Under the pieces are notes generated by a model. That model was not told the DNA's origin. It saw only the letters and a list, made by a program, of their open reading frames with translations, and searched no databases. The translations under genes and the position numbers were made by a program. This document shows positions 39,131 through 51,774 of a stretch of DNA of 64,000 nt, in pieces. The stretch's first letter is position 1; every line of letters starts with the position of its first letter. The DNA is taken from the NCBI GenBank assembly GCA_013396655.1, contig WBMV01005965.1, positions 1,056,193 through 1,120,192 on the forward strand, in the 5' to 3' direction. Source of the DNA: Campylorhamphus procurvoides (Eukaryota; Chordata; Aves; Passeriformes; Dendrocolaptidae).

Positions 39131-41204
39131 TTATTAAAATTATTGATAATAAAACTCAATTGTGGAATGTGCTTGGAACTTCGGTCATTCAGATTTTAGG
39201 GACAGCACTGCCAAAATCTCCTTTCTATATGCTCATTTTGTTACTATATATGAGAGCCAATCTGTACATTCAGATTCTCGGACATGGTTTCTAGTACAAA
39301 TGATTATTAAAAATTGCTAGTGCGTTGCTTGACAGTGCCTTAAATTTTATGGAGAAAACCTTTCTGTTGAGGAAAACCTTTTCCTGTTGCTCCTTCCTAT
39401 AAACTCTGTTCTTGTCCTCCCACTGCTGCCAGCACTTATTAATAACCCCAATATGATTTGTGAGCTGAGACCCAGATCTGTGCTGTGCCACATCTTTGCC
39501 TGGTGAACCTCCCTAGTGAGACCTGCCTGTCTGTTTGAGAAGCAGAAATCCACAGTGATATAGTGTCATGTTGTATACTTATACCCCTAGGAAATAATGT
39601 GAAAATAATGTAATATGATTTTTGTAGCCATGCATTTCTCTGCATATTTGCTTGTTCTTTGTTGCTGTGCCTTTCCATTTTCACTTTCCTTGGGTATAGA
39701 TGTTATCTTTGTTACTCAGTATGTTTTCTAGAGAAGATCAGCTGGCTAGTGCCAGAAAGGATTAGAGCAAAGCCTTATTCTAGCAAAACTGGCAACTGTT
39801 CCTGTAATCAAAATAGTCCTGTTGTGAAGGGAAAGTAAAGCTGACTTGGTGTATAAGGCCTTGCTCTCTGTGTCTTAGTAAAATGGTAGCCAAACTGGAG
39901 AAAATTGCCTCGAAAAGAAGGAAGAAGGAAATAAACCTGTTTTTCTTAATATCTGTAAAATACTTACTCATATTTATAAGTAAGTATTAATATGTAGGAG
40001 TAGATATGCTACAATACACTCTGTTAATCAAAACTTCCATTAAAAATAGATTAATAAGTTAAATGAAATTACTTTGAAGTGAAAATAATGGATGATTAGT
40101 CTGTAAAATGAACTGGAATATTGGAAGTAGTTAAAGAAAATAATTTCATTTTGCATGCATTTCTGTAAAACAAGCTTGTGCAGGAGTCAATTTGTTTTTG
40201 AAGTCAAAACAGAGCTCTAGAGTCAGATCAAGTCATTCTGCTAATTCTGTATTGTAAAGTGAATGTAGGCCACTTTAAAAACAAAACAAGATCTAAAAAG
40301 CTACTCAGGGGAGAACATCTCCAAAATTATTTTGACATGTAAAAATTAATATATGTAACTACTCTTATCTGGACATCCTCCTCTGTGCCAAAAATTTAAA
40401 AATTCAGTGCTGAAGTTGGCCATGTAAATACTAATTTGATATTGGTTTCAAATGTTTAAAAATATATCCTGAAATATTACCCAATATATATTCAGGGAAA
40501 AAAAATCATGTAGCTTCAAAATAAACCTGTGAAATGTGTACAGTGTAAGTGTTGGGTCTTCAACACCATTTTCCTATACAGCTTTGTCTTACTGCATGGC
40601 ATTACTTGCTAATATAGACATCATTTCAAAACATTATTCCAATATTTTTTTAAAAATCTTTTTGCTATAACAGTAAACCCAAGGAATTATGTTACCGCAT
40701 CCCACTCAAAAGAAGAGTTTTGAATTAACCAGTTTTAGCAAGAAGGGAATGTGAGTTTAGGAAACAAGTGTTTACATTTATCTTGTCAGACTGAAAAAAT
40801 GCCATTCAACTGCACTTAAAATGTACTAAGCCTTAGTATTCTTTGGTTGCTAGATTATAACAGAATATTTGTAGGCTAGGATAAAATTATCTTTCTTTTT
40901 TTATGTCACATCTCTAATGCAAGAAGAGTGATAAAAAAAAGCATCTATTTTATTAAGAACATCTTTACTGATTAGAATTATGGCCTTATTTTCAGCTTCT
41001 GGCTGTAATGTCCTGTAACTTTAAATATTGTGCTCTGTGCCTTAGTTTGTGAACACACATATACACTGTAAAGCCAAGTGTTTGCCTTTGAACCTGCATG
41101 TGCAGTGGATGTATTGTCCCTTTGGACTCCAAGTGAGATTAACTCACTTTGTTAAAATTTGGTGCTAAAAATGCCTCATGGGTTCAATTCCATGTATGGG
41201 CCAT

Positions 41205-41295
41205 TCACTGAGGAGTTGATGAGTTGGACTCAATGATCCTTATGGATCTCTTCCAACTCAGTATATTCTGTGATTCTGTGTGACTGAAATTCTGT
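41205..41295 (+). mobile_element. CR1 LINE 3' tail, sense
   Basis: gagttggactcaatgatcct, tatggatctcttccaactca and a tail of ATTCTGTG-type repeats (tattctgtgattctgtg). About 90 bp of the extreme CR1 3' end, including the characteristic 8-mer repeat. Confidence 0.85.
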
Positions 41296-41830
41296 GAAAT
41301 AAATGATGATTTTTGGTTGTGAATCTTCTGTCAAGCAGAGTTTAGAATGGATTGTGATGAAAGGTTTTCTCACAGGAAACTCCAAATACTCAAAAAAAGT
41401 AACAAAATCAATCTTTGTTATGTTAGTATATGATCTGGAATCCTTAACTCAAATGAGAAGTAAGTAGGTAAGATGAAAGTTTCCCACTTTATATTGGAAT
41501 CTGAGACACAAGTACTTGCTTTCTTGTTCTCGTTGGCTCAGTCTTTTTCTGAGTTGCAGTAACTCTATAAGAATCCGTCTGTGGCTCCTCTTTATCCTGA
41601 CTCACTCTTTCCTCCTTATTGGCTTGGAGCTTTTCTCACTTGGCAATGTTCAACTGGTTCCCCAGGGTTTGAGATATCTTCTCCTTCTTCTGACTCTCTT
41701 TTTGAAGTAATGTAAAATGCCAAAAGAAAAACATTGAAATCAACCTGATAGTATTTATTTTAGTTCGAACTATAGTTTTGTGTGTTGCTGTGTTCAGACA
41801 AATGCACTCGATTTTCTTCTTTTATTCAAG

Positions 41831-41927
41831 GATACCTTATAGGAGGGGATGTTCTGAGGTTATTGCATGGTCACATGGATGAATGTTTGACAGTCCCTTC
41901 AGGTGAACATGGAGAAGAGCAAAGAAG
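41831..41927 (+). CDS. RYR2: RYR2 exon 10
   Basis: 97 nt between ttattcaag and gtaggt. After finishing Gly226 it encodes YLIGGDVLRLLHGHMDECLT, VPSGEHGEEQR plus two bases of an Arg codon, human residues 227-258 as recalled, with no difference from the human sequence I remember. It holds the equivalents of G230 and H240, CPVT positions in people. It forms the start of the third MIR repeat in domain B. It ends in phase 2, completed by the first base of exon 11. Confidence 0.97.
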
Positions 41928-43465
41928 GTAGGTTCCCAGCTTATAACAGGACAATAATAAATGTTGCTGAATCAATATTAAGTGTCACTGATAGTACAGG
42001 TGTTTGAAGGATGTTGTGATGAGATGTATTGCTCATAAGAATGAATACTGTTGAGACAAACTTTGGACATGAGCCTTTTTCATTTTCTTTTCAACATTGT
42101 TTATTTTTGGTTTCACTTAACAGATATAAAAGCAGTAGTGATTTTTGATTGTTTATTGTCATCTTTATTGATTTAAAAGCCCTGTGAATTAAATGTGTTC
42201 ATTTTTTTGCTGCTATTTTTTGTTTTTTGTAATCACAAAATATTCCTCAGGTTTTGTAAGATTACTGTCCAATCCTTCAATCTGGGTATTGATCTTGGGT
42301 TTACCTGTCACAGCAGTCTAGAACTCAATTTGTTGGGATTTTCTTGACTCAAGAAATCCTAGAATGGAAGTAGGGAAGTTATTACAGCTCTGTGTAGGTC
42401 TGTCTCTGTGAACTAAAAAGTCCAAATAGTGAGAAGACAGACACCGTAAGTGGCATGTCTCAGTGGAGTGATTGCATGGATGAATCAGTCCTCTTGATGT
42501 CCTCTAGTAAAATATGCCCTAAGCTTCTTTTCAGTAGAGCAGTGTCATATAATTTATTCCTACCTTCAGCCTAAAAGTTGCTGAATGATATTTTGAATTA
42601 GTTTGTTTAATGTAGAATATTGAGTGGCATCATTTCCATGACAAAGAAATTGCTATTCATTCATTTCAAAATGGGTTTTCTTTGTTCGCAAGTAGAAATG
42701 TATTTTTTATTCTATTTTATTCTTATATTAAAGATTAGGACAAGACTCTGGAAACTCCCATGAAATATAGCAAAAATCTTCTATAAATATTTAAATATTA
42801 ATGAGAAAAACTTTGGAGTATTCTTATGCAACTGCTAACCAACCCTTCCTGGATATTTCCCATTTTTAGAAAAGGGAATGGTTTTTGAATAGAGAAGGGA
42901 GTTCATAATGCTGATACTTGAAATGTGATCATGTTTTAATTTTAGTTACCATGTGAATTCATTACAGCTTGGAGTTTATCACTGCTGTTATTATCCTTAT
43001 CCTGAAACTGATGAAAAGTTGAGATGATAATAAATAGGATCCTATAGTGTTTGCTCTTACTTCAGTCTAAATCCTGCAAAATTCCTTAAAAAAATTGTAG
43101 TTGCAGTGTAATTGCAGATTTATAGAGTGATCAAGCACTTCATTAATTAGCTTCAGTGCCTAAGAAAACACTAAAAGTCTGTTTATTTTCAACAAGAGCA
43201 GCATTGCACATAAACCATAATAATGCAGTGTGAAGTTGTGAATTAAGAAAAAATTGATTTGGTCTGCTCATGCATTCACAAGATGCATCTTTCTGTCCTG
43301 TAACATGGGAATAATATGGTTCATTTCTTAAGCTGCAGAACAGGCTGTAAGCAGATCAGATTATTGTATTTCTTTCTGCCTTTCCCATATCTGTCTCATA
43401 CCCCAAAAGAAGCAGAGCCAGTAGGCAACAAATAGTATGTATATGTCTTTATATTTCCTGATAGC

Positions 43466-43494
43466 AATACTGAGAAACATTGCTTCTCAGTGTT
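43466..43494. repeat. Imperfect hairpin, 11 bp stem
   Basis: aatactgagaa, loop acattgc, ttctcagtgtt, with one G-T pair. Short; no function is implied. Confidence 0.5.
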
Positions 43495-45960
43495 TCATAA
43501 AAGCAGATTTGATTTTCTGAAGTTTGTTTGTTGTTCAGGATCTTTCTTTTATAAATAAGCAAAATAAAAGTAAGTTTGCTGTTTTTCATATTCTTTGTTT
43601 TTGAAGCTCTTCTATTAGCTTTTCTGAAACACTATATATTTTTACTAATAAAGTTAGAATATAATCTATGATTGCTTTTAATTATAAGGAGTTAGGTGTA
43701 ATCTGTGCCTCACACTTTTTCCTCTTAAATTATTTGTGAATTTAGTTATTGCTTAAAAACTCTATACTTCTATTTCTAATTAGGTCTGCTGCCTATTCGA
43801 AATAGTATGTGGCTCCTTTCAGTTTTCAATATGCATGCAAACCTTATTTTGATGGGTAGAATTCAATAGTTGGTACAATTATATTAAAATATGTGTAACT
43901 TTGGCAGGTAGGAAATTGTAAGATAAATTTCTTTGTCTTTCAATTTAAGTTCTGTAATTTTTGCACATAGGACGTGGTAAGGTATGATATATTTGGAGTA
44001 TAGTAATTCTATATTATCATCTCATTGCCCTTTGAAATAGTCTGATAATAGATTATTTTGATTGTTCTTGGTTCGTTTTGTTCCAGCATATGCCTGAAGA
44101 GCAGCTCTGCTCTGTAGAATGGCAGCATGAAGAAGTGAAAAATTTCCACCCCTACTGTGACTCACTAATTCCTCTATCTCATTTTTGTTTTTCTTCAGAG
44201 GCCTCCTCTTTATACCTTTTCAAAAAAATAAAAGATCAGACAGTCCTAAAATAACAGTTTTATTCCGTAATGTCACCTGGTATTTATTCCAGGAAATAAA
44301 TAAATAGTTTGGATGAGAGGGATCATCCTAGGCAGTTTCCAAAAATAGCTGCTGTTTTACTCTATTCTTAGAACATTGATACAGTTACATAAATTTGAGT
44401 ATAAATGTGCTTCAGAGAATACCAGAAGTTCAAAATAAAACACGCACTCTCAAGGTGTTAATACTCATTTATATATGAGAGTTTATACTCTCAGCACAGT
44501 GGAGATTTTTGAAGCAGTGACAGTGCAGATATTGTCTTTCTGATTACATACCTAACAAAGCCTCCTCTGGGGCAAGGTCATTCAAATCTGCATTGCAAGA
44601 GGCCTCACACAATGGCAGAAATAGTCATATAAAAAGCTTATAAAATTATTTTTTGTATCTCATAATTTTTTTCCTGAGTGTATAGTGTGTTTCCTTGCTT
44701 CATTGTTGAGTTTGTATCCCTCTCCACGTGGTCCTTAGGTTGTGCTACTGTTGTAGGGTGGAATCATCATAATTTTGGAAGAGGGACTTTGGTGTCAAGT
44801 CAGAAATTTTTCCTTAGGAAGCAGTTTCAAGTAGGTCCTCCCTGAAGTTGCTAGACTTAGTTTATTTTGTAATTAAGAAGCATTCTAGTTGGAAGCAGTG
44901 CAAATAGAGAATTTTGTGGCAGTATGTTGGTTCCTTGATATTACAGTAGAGGAAATAGTGGTATTATTTTTAAAATGCCACAGGCAGGGTGGATATGACT
45001 CTGGTAGTTTTCACTCACTGACCCACATAAAGAACAAAAAAGGAACAGACAAAAGGTTAAGTATGTGCAATTTCACTGAATTAAATATAATTTACTGTGT
45101 ATTCTAATTAGGTATGCTGATGGTTTAAGGCAGCTGGTTAAAGCCTTGTGCATCGAAGCCTTAAACTGTGTTTTTATTCTTTAAAATGCCTTCATTATCT
45201 CTAGCAAGCTAGACCTAAATTTTCAGTCTTGTTTTTGTATCTCTTCAATTCACATTTCAGAAGCATTTCCATGTAGATTAAAAAAAATAAATACAGGTAT
45301 AGATAGACAAGAGAAGGCATAGTATAATCAACATGTTGTTCTTATGGTGATTGCTTTGATTTTTATCTATCTTTAAAGCCAGGGCAAACTTCTGCAGCAG
45401 CACAATACCTGGGAGTCTGTATTTATGGTGATTCCTTTTCCTCTGCTCTGTTCACATGGTGGCCTGGCTCCCATCATAAGAGCTGATACAAGCAGTTTGC
45501 CAGTAGGAATGAGGCAGACCCACAGGGATTTCCTTGATTTATGTGAGGGGTTTTTTCTTTAAACAAAGGATTGCATTTTTTTTTTTTGGTGTGGGAGATT
45601 GTATGTTTATCCAGAAGAAGATTTAAATCCCTTTTTGTGTTACAGGTACTTAGGAATGGTTTTTGCTTTCTTTGACATATTTTCCTGTTTTGTTTTTTTT
45701 TTCTTTTTTTAAACCTGTTATTTGGTAATTATAGTATTGAGCCTTCACTTTAGAACTTTTAATATCAAAGGAATGAATAAATTTATTCTAATTGTGCAGA
45801 AGTTGGTATTTAGAGCAGGTATGCATTGAAGTGCTTCTGAGAAATTGTTTTCCATTGTTTCATTCTTCTGATTAAAAAAGTAGTTAAGTATTCATAATAA
45901 ATTCATCACAATTGAATAAACAGCCCCTCCACCTTTTCTTTTTTTTTTTTTTTTCCTTAG

Positions 45961-45976
45961 AAGTCCCCCAGAAAAG
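45961..45976 (+). other. Candidate cryptic 16 nt microexon
   Basis: A tract of more than 20 T ending ttttccttag precedes aagtcccccagaaaag, followed by gtaatg. Acceptor and donor are both plausible. The exon sequence is not part of the RYR2 protein I know. Included between exons 10 and 11 it would shift the frame and meet a TGA within exon 11. It is listed as a splice-signal pair, not as a demonstrated exon. Confidence 0.25.
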
Positions 45977-47289
45977 GTAATGGAAAATAGTACTAGAATT
46001 ATGTAATCAAAAAGTACATGTTGGGGTTTTCTTTAAATTGTGTTCTGATGCTTACTATTTATTATACCACCATCTTTCCTATTCTCTTAGAACTTAAATA
46101 CTAAACAGGAGTAGTGCTTTGATATGCATTTCCCAGTCTAGAAGGGAACTATGAATGTTCCCATTGCAACTAATTTGCATTTTGATTTGCAGTATATATT
46201 TTAAAGTGGTGACTGCAGCGCGGTTTGGACCCTTCAGAAATATATTGTTACAGAAAGCAATTACCTGAGAGAGACCAAAGTACTCCTGGCTTTTCAAGGT
46301 ATCATTTGGGTTGGAACAAACTCCTGTTTCTCAAACCATCCAGTCAGAGGCCTTCATGAGGGAATGTATGAGTGTAGCCTAGTTTTAGAAGCAGTTTTCT
46401 TTTTCCTGCCTTTGAGACTTTCTTTGGGTGAAAGATATTACATGAAGGCTTTTTGAAATGACAGTGAACAAAGTGTTAGTCTCAGAGATGGACAGGGTTT
46501 TGAAGTGAAGAAGGTCAAAATTCCAGCTCCTTTTCACTCTCCATTCCATTCTATTGTGACAGTCTTTGTTATGGCATTATGAACTAATGAGATTTGCTGT
46601 ACCCCAGAAAGGCTGGGATCTGGCTTGTATGGAGGATTATTTATGACTGAACTGTGAACTCAAAAAGTTTTCACCTAGCATAAATCAATAAGTATTCCCC
46701 CACACCCAAAACAACCCTTGAGCCTTGAACAGTAATGGTTGTTTTTAGAAATTAATTTGACAAAAATCCATAAAGCTCTTCAATATCTGATTTTTCAAAC
46801 CAGAGCAGCTTTGCCTGTCATTGAGGGGAGTGGAACAATTTCTTTCACTTGAACTTTGACATTTGGATTTATTAATTTCTGTATGATCCAGGTACACTAT
46901 TGTTCTTTATGGCATTCTGATTCATTCCAAGCTGCTGAGATTTACTCCATTATTTTCTCACTGTGGAGCTTAGGATTTACAGGTTCTTCAACTGAGGCTA
47001 CTTTGGCAGTATCAAAACACTGTCATTTAATGTAATTTATTTTAACCTCAGTTAATGCCCTTTTGTAGTCAGTGAATTTCACTGAAATGAGTGCACTCTC
47101 TCTGCTGAACAATACTTTAATAAGAATATGAATTCGATAATGATTCTTCAGGGAGGTTGATATGTGGTACTCTATTTTAAACCTGTGTAATTAATTTGTT
47201 ATTATAATTTGAGATGATAGATTCAAATATCGAGCTTTCTTTTTAATGTTTACCATTGCTTTGCCTCTACTTCTCCTCTTGGAAGCCTG

Positions 47290-47404
47290 GAGGAGAGTGC
47301 TAGGACTGAGCCAGTGGGAGCAGGATCCCTTCCCCTGAGGCGGGTCCCACTGGGACCATGGCGCTGTCCCTGGTGCTGCACCCACAGCCGGATGCTGTGA
47401 GGCA
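47290..47404. other. GC-rich patch beside CR1
   Basis: About 115 bases much richer in G and C than the intron (for example cccctgaggcgggtcccact). It abuts the 3' end of the minus-strand CR1, so it is not part of that copy. Its origin is unknown; it may be an older insertion or a small conserved element. Confidence 0.4.
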
Positions 47405-47837
47405 AATGACAGATTCTCAGAACAGGTTGAGTTGGAAGGGACCCAGAAGGATTATCAAGTCCAACCCTTAGGCTTGCACAGGACCCTCCCCAAGAGTCAC
47501 ACCTTGTGCCCCAGAGTATTGTTCAAATGCTTCTTGAACTCTGTCAGGCTCGGTGCTGTGACCACTTCCCTGAGGAGCCTCTTTCAGTGCCCAACCACCC
47601 TCCGGGTTAAAAGTCTTTTTCTAATATCCAGTGTAAACCTTCCCTGACAGGCCATTCCCTCGGGTTCTGTCACTGGGCACTACCTTGAAGAGATCAGTGC
47701 CTGCCCCACCTCTTCTCCTCATGAGGAAGTTGTAGACTAGAGTGAGATCTTCCCTCAGTCTCCTCCAGGTAGAACAGACCCAGTGACCTCAGCTGTTCCT
47801 CATACGGCTTCCCCTCAGGGACTGTCCCAGCTCTAGT
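47405..47837 (-). mobile_element. CR1 LINE 3' end, antisense
   Basis: On the + strand the reverse-complement CR1 blocks run gttgagttggaagggaccca, cttgaactctgtcaggctcg, gtgctgtgaccacttccctg, gagatcagtgcctgcccca, tctcctcatgaggaagttgt and ctcagctgttcctcatacgg. It covers the same part of CR1 as the sense copy at 26860-27308, making the two a long inverted pair. It is 5'-truncated and non-coding. Confidence 0.88.
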
Positions 47838-50116
47838 TTGTATTAAGGAGAATTAAATAGAAGAACGACATAGTCAGGAAAAGGATGATTAACTTGCAGT
47901 CACAGGTCAGACGAAAAAATTACTTCATCACACCAACTAACAAGGAAGTTAAGGTTTATAATAAAGATGAACTGAACAGTCTCAAAGGTTTTGAATTACT
48001 TATAAATATTTTATTTTGAAATAAAAGTGGTTAATACCCTTAATCCATAAATGTAGAATATGTGATAAAGTGCTTCGGAAAGAATAGGAAAAAAATCCAT
48101 CAAGAATTATGTGTAGGGCTCTGAAGATACAAGGTATCCCAAGCTTTGATTAAGGTGAACACTTCTTGTGGCTTCTTGTTATCCTGTCTTTTTTTTTTTT
48201 TTTCTGCTGATACTTGTACTTTCCTCATGCATTTACATGACTTATAATTTCATAATTATGTTTTCTAATGTGGAGGTTTTCTCTACTGTTTGGCAAGTAA
48301 TGTGCATCTTCTTTGCACCTTGCAACTCATCTTTTTTTCCCCATCCTGTCAATGTAAATCTGTAGTAACAGTCAGAGAATTTTTGTGTCTTATTCCATGT
48401 CACTATAAGCAGTTTCATTTGACCTACTAGTACCTGTATCTGATGTGGTTTACCCTTATCAGCTTCACAGTATTCAAATGTTATGAATCAACTTTCCAGC
48501 ACTAAACTGTCCTCAGCAGTGTATATAAAAAAAAATGAGCTGCATCCTATCAAATGGCGACATATAGAGCAAGTACTAAGGAAGTTGGTTTGAGCAATCT
48601 CAGAGCAGTTTACTACATTTATTTGAATGAAAGGAACTAAAAATGAACTTTCAATTCCTTAACACAAAGACTTTGGAGATGGTATAGGTTATGAATTTAT
48701 GCAGCTGATCTGGGGCAATGGTTAGTATGCATGCTGTTATGGTAAAGGCCAAGTGACTTGCCCTTCATTGAAGAAATTTTTTATTCAGTACTCTCTTTGC
48801 CATCTTTTCTGTAGTTAAGACAGTATCTAGCTGAAAACACAAGAGCTTAACACCCTGTTATAATTCTTTGTGCTAACTTGTGTTTTTGTAAAATGTATTT
48901 CCTGTCCATACAAAGTGTTGCTGCTCCGTTCTTGACTCCAGTCTCCAGGTTTCTTCTTTTGCTTCCCTGCAGTCATCCTTTATCCCTAGCCCTGCAGTTG
49001 TCAGCTCTTTCTCAGTTCCCCTCTAGATTGCTGTCATCTATTCTTTTGCTGCTGCCTTTTTGACTTTTGTCCCTAAAGTACTATTACTATGTTTTAGTCT
49101 TACTCCCGCTCTTGCTGCTGTACCTGTTCACTCATATGGAGATGAGACAATCCCAGAATCCTTTTCATTTCCTCTGGTAAACAAATCATGTTTTTATTTA
49201 GGATTTCTTATTACTGTTTTTCATTTTCTTATCTTATGTGACCATTCCAAAACTGATAGCTCCCCTTTGAAGGAACAGAGAAAGGAAATAATGGATGGAG
49301 GGGCACATAAAGGAAGACTACTTCACCCATGAGGAGCCATTCTTTTAAGTTTACTATGGGAGTTTTTTTTAAATGTTTTGCATTTTGCTGATCCAACTCC
49401 TATGCGTAATCCAAAACTTGCTTTAAAAGAATAACCAGACTGAGAAACTGGTGAAAACTTCTGTGTTTCCATTGCGAGAAGGAACTGCATCCATGAAAAG
49501 TAAAAAGGTACCAACTTAAAAATGAGTCTTATGAACTTAAACCTTTTCTTTAACCTGATTTTTCATATAATTGACTTAAAAACTGCTGAATAAAATTGTT
49601 AAATTTTGTATTATACAATAAACAAGTGCAAGGATTCAAAATGCATTTTTATGAATGATATTCATACTGAAATATACCTGGATGTAATCAGAATGTTTCA
49701 ACTTTGAAAAAAACCCAGCAACAATACCATCACCAAAGATGCCCAGATAAACAATCCACACTTTCCCATTTCCAACCCAAATAAACCAACCAGGGTGACA
49801 TCTGATCTGTAATTGCTGAATTGTTACAACATAAAGCCAGTCTCAATCTGTTAGTTGCAGAAGAAAAATTTGAACAAGTACCTGAAGAGCAGAGAGAGTG
49901 TCTGAACAGAGAAGCAGCTGAATGCAAGGTTGTTTAGCAATTACATTTTGCTATACTAATGAAAGTAAATTTCAATAAAAAACAAGATTGCCTTTGGATT
50001 TAATTCAAATTACTAATACCTGTCACCTGCTTCTAGCACCACAACTATTGCAGCAAATGGCTAAGACAATACTTGGAGAAAACAGTGGATATAAGGTCAA
50101 AGAGAAAATTTTTTAC

Positions 50117-50131
50117 ATATATATATATATA
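50117..50131. repeat. (AT)n microsatellite
   Basis: About seven AT units after ttttttac. Confidence 0.75.
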
Positions 50132-51699
50132 CACCTATAACTTCTTCTTACTACATGGAGCATGAGCCTAACTTTCTGTTTATACCTGGGTCATGAGTGA
50201 GTGTTTCTGTAATTACAGTGAGATGTTTTTATTTTGGTCTTTGGCTAATTTTTTCTCCTGAAATATTTGTCTTCATTCTTTTGCAATGTCTGGGATTACT
50301 TATTTCTGTAATACTTTTTACCATATTCCAAGATGAATTTTAATACATCTGTAGATTCATGTATGCTTAACAATACAGAGAAGTATATTCTAACTCACTG
50401 TTTCTTTTGGTTTTGAGCTCTCTCTTTCAACGCTGGGTTTTCCCCTGTGCTAAGCATTCAGTCCCTCTCTATTATATCTACAGAAGGTTTTTGGAAGCTA
50501 AAGCCAAATAAATTCTACGTACTTGATTCCAAAATTGTAGTCCTCAAAAAATTGCTTCTAACAAAGAATGGGGAATGCCTACAATTTTATTATTAATATT
50601 CCCTCAAGTTATGCCTCTGGCTAGTTTTGGCAGTGCTGGATCTTGGCTGAAGATCACAACATTTACTCAATCCATAAACTCTTCCAGAATCCATAAAGCT
50701 GGGCCATTCTTAGGCAGTGCCCCCTGACATGCTTGATTGGATAAGCGTAGTGACAGCACTCCTTTGCATAAGTGACTCCTTCATTCATTTTCCCAAAAGA
50801 AAGGTTTTTAAATTCTGCCAGTGTCATAGGGCAGAAATACAGGCACAGACAGGAAGCAATCCAAATAATGGCTCCCTACCTTTAGACTGGCAATACTAAC
50901 TTTCCTTCATGTTTACTTTGAAGACAAACCAGGTTACATACTCGGGGTTTTTCATGACCATATGCCTTAACCATTTTGTGCATCCATATAGATCACTTAT
51001 CTGTGGGTAGGATAATGGAGGGAAAAAACCTTCACTTTTTTTTTAGGCTTGACTGTTTTCTAAAGACACTTAAATTTCTGGGTGTATGAATGAACTAGAG
51101 AGGTCATTACATACAAAATTTGTAAATAGGAAGCTGTTAACATCTGAGATGTGTGAAAGCTGTACCAGTGTGGTTGTAAAACTTCAGGTGCTATGATAAT
51201 AAAATAAAGTGCTAAATGAGCAAATTTTCATAATTCAATGTAATAAGTTGCAGTTATTTTAATAGTATGAGCTCTGAGAAAACACTACCTTTCTTGGGAG
51301 ATGTATGCAGTGATCAGAAATCTTTATCATTATTTGATTTCATTTCTTTTTTTGTTAGAATCTAGAAATATTCTAATTATCAGGCTATTGATAGTATATT
51401 TTCCCCTGGATTCTCTATCCTTAAAACACAAAGGCAAATGTCTAAGCACTGTATAAACACTGTATAAACCCTGTAACTATGAATGTCACAATAGTGGATG
51501 CTAAAGACAATTAAAACAAAATTTGAGTAACTAAGTCTGAAGGTTTAATAGATGAGTGAATTTTGAATATCATAACCTCTGAATCTGACAAATGCAATAA
51601 ATTGTGTGGCAGTCTTAAAATGAGAGATGTGGTTAAATGAATAAACACCTGTGATGAATTCTGCTGAGCATTTATTCTGTGCCTTTGCTTGGTTTTCAG

Positions 51700-51774
51700 A
51701 ACTGTCCATTATGAAGGAGGTGCTGTGTCCATTCATGCTCGTTCCCTTTGGCGACTGGAGACTCTAAGAGTTGC
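51700..51774 (+). CDS. RYR2: RYR2 exon 11
   Basis: 75 nt between ttggttttcag and gtaagt. The first base completes Arg258, then it encodes [24 protein letters not shown] plus two bases of an Ala codon, human residues 259-283 as recalled. Ile stands at 269 where I recall Val. Arg276, which with other arginines binds a chloride ion in mammalian RyR2 N-terminal domain structures, is present. Part of the third MIR repeat in domain B. Confidence 0.97.

Larger units (their letters stand above)
38322..41830 (+). other. RYR2: RYR2 intron 9 (3.5 kb)
   Basis: gtaaga to tcttttattcaag. It holds a perfect 30 bp palindrome (39101-39130) and a short CR1 tail (41205-41295). Nothing else was recognised. Confidence 0.88.
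41928..51699 (+). other. RYR2: RYR2 intron 10 (9.8 kb)
   Basis: gtaggt to gcttggttttcag. It contains an imperfect hairpin (43466-43494), a candidate 16 nt cryptic exon behind a very strong T tract (45961-45976), a GC-rich patch (47290-47404) beside a minus-strand CR1 end (47405-47837), and an AT microsatellite (50117-50131). The rest is AT-rich and shows nothing to me. Confidence 0.85.
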
